From Astropecten irregularis (Eukaryota; Echinodermata; Asteroidea; Paxillosida; Astropectinidae), in contig OZ020255.1 of NCBI GenBank assembly GCA_963971285.1, forward strand, positions 15,334,931-15,398,930: a stretch of 64,000 nt of DNA. The letters run 5' to 3'. Shown here in pieces: positions 1-12,500 of this stretch (position 1 is its first letter; each line of letters opens with the position of its first letter). Under the pieces are notes generated by a model that was not told the origin of the DNA, did no database searches, and was given only the letters and a program-made list of their open reading frames with translations. The position numbers and the translations under genes were made by a program.

Positions 1-335
1 GGCTGCTCATAATTCGATTGGTCATGGAATAAAAACAAACCTGTGAAATTTTCAGCTCAATTGATCATTGGAAACAGTAGAAAACAGCAAAAAACCATTG
101 CAATTGTTACGCCAAATTGTGTGAGAATAGCTGTCTCATTTTTATTCTTTCCAAGATAAAAAATACTGTGGTGTTTGGTTTTACTCTTTTTTCTGGATAA
201 ATGCAGCATTTCAGGCAGAAATATGGTAACAGTATGTTTCTACATTACCGTCTTAATACCATGTAAGTTTATATGCTAAGTAAATCTGTGATCATTTTTT
301 TTTGGTTTGTTACCAATGTTGTACATGCCCTTTAA
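1..335. mobile_element. Fold-back family A copy, cut by window edge
   Basis: tttctggataaatgcagcat, tttcaggcagaaatatgg and tttggtttgttaccaatgtt are the 3' half of family A, ending near ccctttaa. Confidence 0.7.
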
Positions 336-371
336 GATAGATTAAAGAGGTCTTCTTTTATTTCTGAATAG

Positions 372-578
372 ATGTATGTAGCACCTCCACCAGTATCCTT
401 GGCAACTGTTTCCTGATTGGTGCAACTTGCACGGAGCTCCGATGTTGCTTAGAGCTTGACCTGAAGATAGCTGACCTATCTGCTACAGCATGGTTCAAGT
501 TTGATCCTTGCGACTTCACGTTCACACTGGGTCTGGAGAAGTGGTCCTTCCATGGATCAGTTTTCAGCTATCAGTGGG
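372..578 (+). CDS. Exon 1: Cys-rich module A, copy 1
   Basis: Intron phases 1/1. Encodes CTELRCCLELDLK, then FDPCDFTFTLGLEKWS. The CC and DPC positions and the closing F-G/L-x-E-x-W match exons 5, 8 and 11. Acceptor gaatag, donor gtatgt. Confidence 0.88.
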
Positions 579-3500
579 GTATGTAGGATATTCACAGATA
601 TCAGGGCCCAATTTCATGGAATCTGTTTAATACGGCCTATTTTTGCGCTTACGGGCACTGCTTTCCGTGAAATCTATTTCATGCAGGGATGCCAGACTTC
701 CGGCAATTGCCGGAATTCCGGCTTTTTCATATTTTCGGAAAAAGCCTCCGGCCGTCGGCATTTGTGGTTCGGAGCAACAATAAACACTTGCGAAATTACC
801 GAAACTACCATTCACACATCGCTTTCCTACATGCCTGCCGCTCAATACAGATGTAGTCCACGGTCCGTCCGAGTGCTACTTTACCGTGCATGCCACATTA
901 TCCCACATACATACATCGTACGCACGTTATGTACTGTATACATGTTGATGTACATGATGTGTACATGTACGGAAAGCTTCCTACCGACGCACGTGGTTGA
1001 GACTTTCGCTGCGCTGGTGCACTTTGCGCGGAGTACCAGTATCATGCATAGGAAATTCAATGACATGGCGTGCGCGATGATTGTTTACGTCTTACCATGG
1101 GGGAAGAAATTCTCACGCTTGTCACAGTGCGATCGTTGATTTCGGAGGGATTTCACAATGTTTCTACTTAGCCAATAGGACAAAAATGACTGATTGTAAT
1201 TCCAGTAAGATTTAGCTGCTCAGGAAAACGCGATTTTTGATACTTCGAAATTTCAGAAGGAATATTTTACAGGGATCTTGCAACTAAATTACAAGCGTAC
1301 ATCGGCGTAACACTCGGTACTCAAGCCGTGTTTTTTGCACGTGTTCGATGTCGGAATTCTTCATGTTTTTCCTTATTTTGGGGGTCACCAAAGTACGTAA
1401 TTTTTTCGTGAATTAATTTATCGGAACATCGGATCCCGACCGAAAAAACTCGGTCGGGTTCCGGAACAAAAAAATCCCGAGATGACCCAGCCTTGCAGGA
1501 TACATTAGGTGAGTGTTTTTAGCATGACATGTATCAATGTTATGTGAATATACGTGCTTTTTTACGTCCGGTCCGCGCGCGTACGTGCGTGCGTGCATAT
1601 TCGCCTACTCTATCCATTCCCCAAAAAATTCCGGCCCTGGACCGATAACCCACTGGCATCCCTGTTCATGGAATCCGTAAGCAAGATTTTCTGTTAGCGA
1701 AGAATTTCTAGGGTAATCGTGATTATTTGCTGCTAACTCGCTCTCATTATGCATTCTGAATAAAAAAACTTGCTTACCATTACCAAAAAGAAAACTCTCC
1801 CGTGAAATACACTAACCGTAACCAAAAAAAGTCTGCTAACGGTAAGTGAAGAATTTTTGCTAACGGTAACAGATTCCATGAAATTGGGCCCAGGGATAAA
1901 GATCTACAGGGGTAGAATTGGTAGAATTCTAGAATTCTAGTGAGCGGGCTAGAAGAATTGGTTCTTCAAAACAAGTTTAGTGGGAAGAAGTCATTATAAT
2001 GCGAGAGCTTCAGTTAACGTGTCTTATTTTCTTTGTGGCCTTGTAGGATCGGAGATGACAGTGTCTATTGCCTCAGGGATGACTCTCAGGTAAGTCAATC
2101 TGAAATATAATCTCAGCGACTGACTTCTTATCTGCAAATTAGGCTTGCCCTTCACTGACTTGGATGAGCAACTTATGCTCGGTGCTGGTGAGTGCACGTG
2201 AAAAAATCACGTGCTGGCTCAGGTGGGATTCGAACCCACGACCTCCTGCTTACTGGTGCAGATGCCATACCGCTAGGCCACCGAGCTAGCTGGGGTCAGC
2301 GGGGTGAATCGAATCCAATATTTTGCAGCGGGTACCGCAGTTAATCATGAATATTAAATGATTTTGGTCGGGAGATATGTAACATGCAAATTAGGCTTGC
2401 TGTACTCAAGCACTGAGTATACAGTGCTCATCCAAGTCGGTGAAGGGCAAGCCTAATTTCTATATTATCTTTCTCCCGACCAAAATCATTTGATAATCAT
2501 AACTTCTTATCTCTTCCTCTCCAGGCATTGATATGTCTCAATGCAGCCACAGATTACTTCCTTCTTTATGCCATGCTTTATTCTTTGCTGCCTGATAACA
2601 TCCTGTATGCTTAGTTTCAATAACTTAGATGACTGATTAATTGCTTTTATTTTCTTGACAGATATTCCATCGACAAACTGGATGACACTAATGAGTTTGA
2701 ATTGAGCATGACATTGGAATATTGCATCGATGGACTGTGTACTGATATCGATATCCAGCATAAGATACCTATTCCTATCTGTAATCCTGGTTTCAGTAAC
2801 TACACTCTCTCGGGTAAGCCTAACGTAAGGCTTAAATCATATCTGAACTAATTAAGTATTAAAGCAAAGCCCCATCAGAGCAACTTCAGGCAAATCTAAG
2901 TAGCCTTACCCTGTTTCAGAAAGATATGGCCGCATTGTTCGTTTGTTTGTAAGCCTAGTTGTAGGGCTACTCCAATGTATTAAGTTTGCCCGTCTAAAAC
3001 CAACATCTGTAAACCAACGTCTAAAACCAACATCTGAATTGGGTCGACCTAGGGTCGCTCCTAATCTATTTAGTTCTTCGCGACGCTGGCACGCCTGTCT
3101 GAAACGGGGGTTATGTTGCCCAGTTCATTCCACTGTATTCAACCTCACCCAATTCAGTTAAAGGTTGCAGGGTGCATGTCATCAATCACTCCTACAAAAT
3201 TCCCATATGAACCCTTGATTATCTCCTAAACCCATTCCACTTAATTCTTAAAGGTTTACTGTAATCAAAACACATATGAAGTTATAAAATATATATAAAA
3301 CTCAACCTGTCTGTCATTGTTTGCACTAAAAAATATTGTATATAGAAAACGGAGGTATTTTAGACCCATGCAGTATACTGTGGTGCGAGCCTATACTAGT
3401 TCTGTAGGTGACATCACGCATGAATCGGTTCCAAAGGGGACTTTTTGGGGGGCGGGGCATACATGTACTGATTTTGTACCTTTTTGGTCAAAAGTAAGCA

Positions 3501-6500
3501 CTTACATAAACATATAAATTTATATAGTAATTAATTAGGTATTAAGCAGTAATTTTAAAGCACTTTCACCCCTTTCCCAATTTTGATTACAGTAAACCTT
3601 TAATACTATCTTGATTTGATTCCGTCTTTCCACCTTACATGTAATTGACTGATTATTCTCTTGTAGCTGAGGGATTCATTGAGACAGTAGCTGGTCAAGT
3701 CATTGAGGGGGCATCATTGGCACTCTTGACTCGACTTGGAATAGACCCAGACTTCTTCAGCAAACAGCCGTGTGTCAACCCAGTGGAAAGCCAATCTTTC
3801 AGCAGTAAGTTTCTATCAAGTTTAAATGGCATTGTCCTCATTTCTACAGCAGCTATTTACAATGAAGCCTGGATGTAAGCATAGATATATCGTTTCAGAC
3901 TGTCCTAGTATGCAACACCCATTGTGGAATCCTAAGCACCTGTTTTGGATTCCAGTACTGGATGTGAACCTTGTACCACTTTCTCACAGACTAAGCAGTT
4001 TTACCTGATATCATTTCAGATTGTCCCACCATGCAACTTCCAGGCGACCTCTCCAGCATAGCCCACTGCGGAATCCTGAACACCTGCTTTGGCATCCAGT
4101 GCTGCCTGGATGTGAACCTGGGACCACTGAGTCACACATTCGGTGCTTCCATGGTGATAGACCCATGTCTTGGCCGGCTGACTCTACAGTTTGGCAACTG
4201 GAAGTACAGTAAATCACTCTCAAACCTGGACTTTGGAACCAGTGAGGAAATCACCATTGGAAACTTTGTAACTCTTGGGTAAGAGTTTGTTCAATTTGTT
4301 CTCTTCTGTAATTTTTGTGTTACCTTGTGGGTCTATGATAAATTCTTTAACCTCTAGGAAAAACTTGCTATAAAAATGTGGTATTAGAATTCTATTTTTC
4401 CAATGTTTTGGATATTATAGGTACATGCTAGAGTTAATGGATGGTGAGGTATCATTTAGTCTATCTGTGGATGCGTGTATTGATGGTCATTGCACTGGTA
4501 GTATTACACTCCTTGATGGGGCAGTATCACCACTCCCTGTATGCTATCCCAATGGAACTATCTCATGGAGACGGATACCAGGTAAGAATATATCACTCAC
4601 ACTAGCAATGAATACACAAGCCTTGAATTTAACGGAGGCCACGGAGGCCAGGCCTTCGTTGCCCTGGTGCTTGGTCTTGGTTCCCCCTTCAAATGTTTCC
4701 ATAGACATTATGATTTTCCAATGGAAGTGCCCCTTGCAATGGAAAAGTGGCCTTGCCCCTTTCAAAACCAATTCAAGACTTGTAATTATCTCTTGTTATA
4801 GTCTAGTAGGAGGTACATTATAATAAATGAATCTTTGCATAGCATTTTTCAGTCATTGTTTTAGGTTAACTTGAACAGAGGTTGTGTGAGCGACTTTTTC
4901 TTTGGAATCCATCCATCTAGCCGTGCATGCACACAGCTTCTTCAACCAAATTCCCTGGTTTTGGGGATGGTTTTTGATATTCAACTTCAAATCTACAACC
5001 TTATGCCCTTTTAGTTGTACATGAACTCATTTGTTTCATCATGTCATTAGATGTAATATTGTTCTCTTGTCAGGAATAACCTCCATTTCTCATCTGGGAA
5101 GCCTGGATGTTGGGTTTGAAGCTGTCGCCCAAGCTCTGGGATTACCAGCTCCTCAAGTGTCTGCGTTGCCTTGTGCTCCTGTTCTCCTGCCTAGTCAGTC
5201 TGATTGTAAGAATGATTTTGTCAATTTTATTCTCCTTCATTTGCCCTCCCAACATCTCACCATATCCTTTTGTGTTTGATATCTACAAAGTTAGGGAGCA
5301 TAGGTTGCAAGTGCGTTAGGCACTCGCCTCTCAACCATGTGGCCCAGGTTAGATTCCGGCTTGGGTCATATGTGAGTAGAGAGTTGTACGTTGGTTCTCT
5401 CCTATGCTACAAGGGTTTTTCTCCGGGTTCTACTGTTTTCCTCCCTCCACAAAAATCAAACACTTTCGATCTCAGGCTGTGCTCCGTGATCATATATGGG
5501 TTGATGTGGCTGGCAGGCAAGGGCGCCGCTGTCAACTTGATCACGTTGTAGCCGCAACCTTTGCAATTCAGCCCCCCCCCAGCTGCCAGTAAGGATGATT
5601 AGCATCCCAAATTATTATTATAACACAAAAAGATTACCGGTAATCAAATGATTGATTTTCTAATTTTGGAGTTTATATGGAGCCTGACTTGGAAGGACAA
5701 TCTGATTGGAGTATTGTGCATGACATTTTCTTGATCCTTTCAGCATGTCCGCACCTGCCACGCCTACCAAGCCTTCCCTCAGGAGGTGTATGTTACTACT
5801 CGGATACATGCTTAGGGGTGGAGTGTTGTCTTGGAGTAGATCTTGGCATCATTAGTCGTACCTTGAGAACATGGCTTATAGTTGATCCCTGTGACTTCAC
5901 ACTGAGTGTCGGCTTTGAGAACTGGAGTTACAATGTTACTCTTATAAGGTAGGATCTGATTTTTCTGAACTTTATTTCCCAAAAAAGTGTATACCCTATT
6001 TTGAGTGAGATTGAAATTGTTTAACAAGATTATAACCTTAACCTTGTAATATCTTCTTCTCTTACAGTTACAAGTTTGGCAAGGTGACTAGAGAGAGGCT
6101 TAGTGAAGCAGTCTCTGTTGCATTTACCATTGACAAGTCTTCAGACAATCGTAACTTCTTACTGTCTCTGGCCGTTCAACTCTGCATTGCTGGAGTCTGC
6201 CCTCCGGACATCAATCTTCTCGATGCTTTCACTGCACCCATTCCATTCTGCAATCCAAATGGAACATTCGAGTGGCCTCAAGATTTAGGTAAATCTCATA
6301 AAGAACAATTTATAGTTGGGATTAAATACAGAGATGGAACTTTTCAGATTTTAATTTGAAATCAGATTTTTTTTTTTTTTTTTCCGGCGCAATTCAAATT
6401 TTTTTCCCTTTCAAATGTTTTGAATTGTATACTTTATTTCCGAGTCTTCTTTGAGATATTCTTCTGCGGCACTGCTTTGGATCATGCTGTGTACATACGC

Positions 6501-9500
6501 ATAGTGTATAAATTACTATCTAGCTAGAGCACAGAGAGTCATTTTCAGAATTTGATGGCACTGGTCAGTTGCATCTCTGTAAATAAATAAATGAAGAGCA
6601 GTCTGAATCCAAGTCAGAAAGTTTTTTTTTTTACAATGATATCATGTTGCTAGAATGCTTTTTCAGAGCAGCAGAATGTATGTGTCTTGGGTTAAAGTTT
6701 CTGTTTCTATATAATTTCCCGTAGGTGCTTTGCTGAAATTACAGTAAAATATTCTCTCACTTTACATTGGTTTTTCAGTGAGGTAGTCATTTTTTTTACA
6801 AAACATTTAGTGAGACAGGTAAGATCAATTATTAATGTTATCACTTCCATGATCAAATTATCTATAAACAGAGAATTTCATTTTGGGTATAGGTGACTAA
6901 TACACAGCCTGGCCTGTTCGTGTGGACAAAGAGATCCTTGTGTACAGTCAGTTTGTGTGTAGCTCCCATGGGATAGAGTTTGTGGAGGGAGGCTAGTCAC
7001 TGCTTGGAACAGTTGACCACTCAGATTGATTGTGTGCTTTCCTTATGGAGACTCGTGTACCTCTTTTTGGCAATTTGTTTGGGATGAGTGACTTTTGTCT
7101 CCGCCATCTGACGGTTCACACTTCACAACTTTGAATTTTATAACTTTGTACCATTGCTGCTTGAGGTTTTTCGAGGTTTTGATCAATTATTCAATGTGAT
7201 AATTTATCTTTACTTGTGATTCCTAGTTGGAGAGTATGCGAGTGGCTTGGTAGTGAATCGTCTGAGTGTTAGCACCGATGTACTCCTACCGCAGTCCTGC
7301 AGCGGACCACCAGAGCAGATTACACCAGCTACTTCAGGCAAGTTGCGATAAGCTACAACTTCATTCTCCTATTTCAGACATTTCTGTTAGAATGATAATA
7401 AAAATAGAAACAATACACCGATCCAGTAGGCCACGCCACCATATCAACAGCCAGGCAACAACATACACGCGTACGCACACACATGTCATGATCGCCCACA
7501 CACTATGTGTTGCATTCTCCCAACCACTGAAAGCACCTCTCTCCATTTGACTTTGGTTTTGGAAAAGGCCAAAAGTGTACATTAAATTTCCTCTTGCCCA
7601 GCCGCGGCATCGAGAGTCAGAATTACAATGAGAATATAAACACTGCTCGACCATGCTTAAAGATAAAACTTGGGTTTGTAAAATAATTGCCTTGTACATA
7701 CAAAACAAAAGTAAACTCAATGAAACTTGTGTAGTAAAGAATACAAAATTTAACACAATATGACAGACAAAATGGCGGAAATTTGTCGGACGTAACGCGT
7801 TGTGATTGGTAAATTTGTCAAGGGGCGTTGCCTACTGGAGCAGTGTATTAATGAACTTAGCAGTTAAATTAACAATCTGACTTTTTGATGACAGGATGCA
7901 ACCACCTATCTCTGCCATCATCACTGGCTCAGTACTGCTCAGTCGATCAGACATGCTTGGGGATTGGCTGCTGCTTGAACTTTGACCTTGGCATAGTTCA
8001 AAGGTCATTTTCATTGTGGGTGAAACTGGATCCATGTGCTCAGACTTTTTCATTTGGCTTTGAGAAGTGGAGCCACAGCGAAGCGCTAGGAATACAGTTG
8101 ATGCAGAGTAAGAGAGATTTTTAATTTAATTTTACTCCTGTAAAAGTCATATTAAAATCATATTAATTTCTCATAACTGTGAATGAAGAAATAAAAATGA
8201 TTATTCTTTGTATATATAGAGTGCCACAATGTTTTAAAAACCATGTTTTCCCTCATCAAGTTAGTTGAATTGTACTAATTTATAGTTTGTTTATTTTCTT
8301 TACAGGCCATTCTTTTGAAAAGAAAATTGGTGCTGTGAAAATAAGGTAAACTGGAACTAGATCAGAGAATTGTGGAACATTAGATATTCTCTAAAATATT
8401 TTCTAATTTCTTTACTTGCGGGATCATGTTTGTGCCATTCCAATATTTTCAAATCTGCACAACAAGACTATAGTGGCATAAATGCCATTACTTTTGTGTT
8501 TAATGGGATTATTCACTAATTTAGAAAATGATACAATGCTTCTAAAGTGTGTTACGATCTGAAATGATGATAAATGATTTTGTAGGTATGACATAGAGCG
8601 CCCTCACGCTACCGTCTATGACGTGGATCTTGATGTCAGTCTCTGCTGGTTTGATGTCTGTGATGAACCTCTTGTCATTCTACAAGATGCAATGTTCTCA
8701 AGTTCACTGTGTGGTTCTTCAGGCGGTGGCAGTAGCAGACGAAGGAAGAGACGAAGCGTAGACGATCTGTGAGTAGACATTTAATAATAATAATGAGCAT
8801 TTATAAAGCGCCTTACCAAGAAGATCAAAGCGCTGTACCGACATATTATTATCCCTTGTCATCGGGCCTTAATTTACATTCCTGAAGCCATCTCAACTCC
8901 CTGGGGAGTATACAGCCCCGGCAACCATAGGGCGCACAGAGGCTGATCAAACCACATCTCTACACATTTGCAGGTACCCATTTACACCTGGGTGAAGAGG
9001 AGCAATATGTGACAAAGCATCTTGCCCATGGATGCAAGCACCACTAGCCCATGGCTGGATTCGAACCCACAATCTGTAGATTGACCACAGGATCTTGAGT
9101 TTGACACGGCAGACCACTAAGCCACAGCACCCCACATTTAATTGATCTAAAGCCAGTATCTGGGCTGGATTGTCGGATATGAGCTGTACCCTACCCGCAC
9201 CCTCCACCTCTGGCTAAATTTAGCTGATGTTGGATGTATCAAACAATAAGACATCTTCTGCCAGGGTCAACCATGTCCTACGTTTATTTTAATTATTTCC
9301 TAGTGCTAGTGAATCTGCAGAAGACGTGGATAACTTTGAGGACATAGAAGCCAATCCTATCGACAAGGCCAGAGAATTCTTCCAGAATCTTCTGAAGCAG
9401 GGAAAGTCTGCGACATTGTCTGCTGACACTAATCACATGATGAAACTACAGCCAGAAAAGGTTGTCAAGCCCAGTAAGTAACCAAGATGGTAACACTATT

Positions 9501-12500
9501 TGCTTTGGATTGGAAGGATAGTTTTTAAAACTTGATAGTTAGTATGCTTTGTCCTACTTCGCTTAATATGTCAGACCCCAGTATGGAGGTCGATCAATCT
9601 CAACATTTCATGGCAGTTGATTTGATGTGAAACTTTCAGCAATCAATTCTAATAATGAAAATAATGTAAGACTTTGACTATTGGATTAATGCACTGACTG
9701 ACACTCTCTCTCCTGAGGACGACTAGAGCACACTAGTCGAAACGTCGAGAATTCACTCTCATCGGTCCTTTTCAGGACCACACATCTTCCTAGAAGAGAT
9801 TCTTATACATGGTGTCACCGCAAGCCTTACTCATTCCACCGACTGATGAGACTTATTATCTCGTTGTAGGAGTGGCTGAGTCTGGTACAGCAAGCCGTCG
9901 ATCTATGGGTCTTCTTGTCTTTGGTGAAGAGGATGACACACCAGTGACCAGCAGAAGAAGACGTGATGTCTCACTCTCAGTAACATCAGGTGATATTTGA
10001 TATCCACATAGTCTACTATCAGTGCCATGAGGGGCTTGATGGAAACACAAATAGTCACTAGCATTCAAGACTTATGTTTATGTACGAGTATGTACGTGGA
10101 CCACAACTAATAAGAAATCCTGTTTTGTTTTTGTTTGTTATAGGTGGAGCCAGTTTGTTTGACTTGAGTCTATCACCGGGTCAAGATTCTGGAACCTGGC
10201 AAGGAAACACCATCGTTGGCGGTGGATTGACTCGTAGGTTCTCGTGCCTTCTTCTCAATGAATTAAAGATGATAATGTTGCCTCTCTATAGTCTTGTAGT
10301 GACTTGAAAGTGTCCTCTTTATGTCTTTACAGAGAAGGGTCTTGATGCACTTGGTCAGCGTATTGCTAACATGACCATCGGGGAACTAGAAGCAATGTTA
10401 GACCTGCAGAACGTGGATCCATTCACTATGGTTGAACTCATGAAACAACTACGTTCTCTCTTCAGAACATTTGTGAGTAACTGTCAAATGATCAATAACT
10501 CTATCATAGGTTTTCCAGGGAGACCGAGGGAAAATATTCTTGATTTTGTGCCCGTGCTAGACAACAAACACATGCCTATATCTCTGTATTCCATGCATTT
10601 AAACCTCCTTAACCATTTCTCTTCAAATGATTTTACCCCAAGGTGGAAGAGCTGATTGACGTCTTTACTAGTGGAGGAGCAGGCGATGACTTTCAGCAGT
10701 TTGACATCACTCTCAAAGCAGCCGTTCCTTTCCCAAGAAGAGAAGTCGTTTTCTTTAACATAAAGCATAGCATGCCAATTGGTGGTTTTATCACTCTACA
10801 TTTTTGTAAGTAGCTTCAGAATTTTTGCAACTTAATTAGCCAAACAAGAGAGAAAGTTTATGGGAATGCATATCAAGGAAATGTATCTGATCAGGTAGTG
10901 AGACCGTTGAATGGACTACTGGAGTACCTTTAAAGGTACTATCATACTTTGGTAGCATACCGAAACAGAAATCTTCCTAGATTTACCTATAACTTACAGG
11001 ATATAAAGATGGCAATGGTACAAACATACAATTTTTCTGCGTGAAATGCTGTATTTATTCAGAAAAGAGTAAAACTAGTGATCAAAAGTATTTTTGATCT
11101 TTTAAAGAGCAAAATTCAAAGAAAAAAAGACTTACGAATTACTGTGGCCGTTTTCCACTGTTTTCTCAAAAAGTGGGCACCGTATGGGACTGAAATTTTC
11201 ACAGATGACTGTTACTGTATCTTGCTTGATATTTTTGCCCATGAATCTGTATTTCTTTGACAAAAAACAAAGTATGATATTACCTTTAAGATAAGGACAG
11301 GGGACATAACATAACCTGTCCCCAAACCCCTCCCTGAAATTGTAATAGTACATGTAGTTATCATCTAGGTTAATACTGTTAAAAATACACCAAAACAAGT
11401 TCTTGTTATTGCTCAAAGACAAAAAAGGATGTAACCATTTATCGTGATGTAATTGTAAGAGGTGATGTTTGACACTTATGTGGGCATTTTTTGTCTTTGT
11501 CTCAGATGTGAAAGCTGGTGGCTTCTTTGATATGTCGATTGGAGTTTCTTTTGCTGTTGTCTCAATGAAAGCCACGGTATGATATATTATTTTGATTGAC
11601 ATTTTATCTGTTTGTTTATTTCAGTTTTCTTGATTCTGCCCTGTGTTGTGTCGTGCTCTTGTAGTCCATCACTTTGAATTTCAACACTGTACATAATGCA
11701 CACATATGTACATGTATAATCCAACTGTGAGCATTTATGCTCATTCTTAAACTTTGTTCAGATGTCTGTTTTTGTTTTGCATGTTCAAATTATGAGTCCT
11801 TGAACTTACCCAAACTACCGTTTTTGTACTTAAGGTAAATGATTTTGGACCAGTGTTTATTCATTCCTAACAAAATGTGTTCTTACTCTTCCTGTTTGTT
11901 AAATGTCTTAATTATTATTAACTTTGTTCACCTTGTAAGTTTGTTCAAGTTGTTTTTCTCTGTCTGCCTTTTATATTTTCTTTTTGTCTTATTTTCTTGT
12001 TGCATGCAGGCTTGTTTTGTATACATTACTTTCCGCATATCCTAACAAAACCTTAGTAGTTCCTTTCACTTGCTTTCATTTTTTTTTTTTTTCACCATTG
12101 TTGTATTAGGCCGAAAAAAAAAATTGTTGTGTTGCCCTCAAGTGGAAAAATTTAAATTTTGGGTCGGTCGGTCGATTTTTTTTTTTGGCCGACTTTCAAA
12201 CATTTAAGAATAAATACTGTGCCGTTCATATACATGGTCACCAGGGCTTATAAATCAACGGTCTTGGGTCGTTTTGAGGAGACACGCTTTTTTACTGCTA
12301 AATCTTACATTTTCTGTCAAAAATGGTGAGTGTTTATACTTAAGGACTCAGAGAAAAAAAAAAAAAAATCCCGACCCAAAGTTTGGGCATTTTACAGTCG
12401 GTCGCTGAGGGCAACACAACAAATTTTTTTTTAGGCCTTATTTCCTATGAAATTTTTTCTGTTGATATAACAATACTGACATTCTGTATGTGATTAATGG

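Noticed and set aside
501..1139. 212-codon + strand open frame
   Set aside because: Starts in another frame of exon 1 and runs into the fold-back and hAT-like elements; no domain.
2204..2289. Functional tRNA gene on the minus strand
   Set aside because: Box A and B are good, but the anticodon loop is 8 nt, the acceptor stem has a mismatch and a sister copy at 33419 is joined to other SINE sequence.
9870..9989. Alternative start of exon 15 at 9870
   Set aside because: It keeps frame and has a better pyrimidine tract, but would drop DETYYLVVGV, which fits the FN3-like pattern. Kept as second choice.
11132..11602. 156-codon minus-strand open frame
   Set aside because: Covers a family A fold-back copy and the reverse of exon 19; no recognisable protein.
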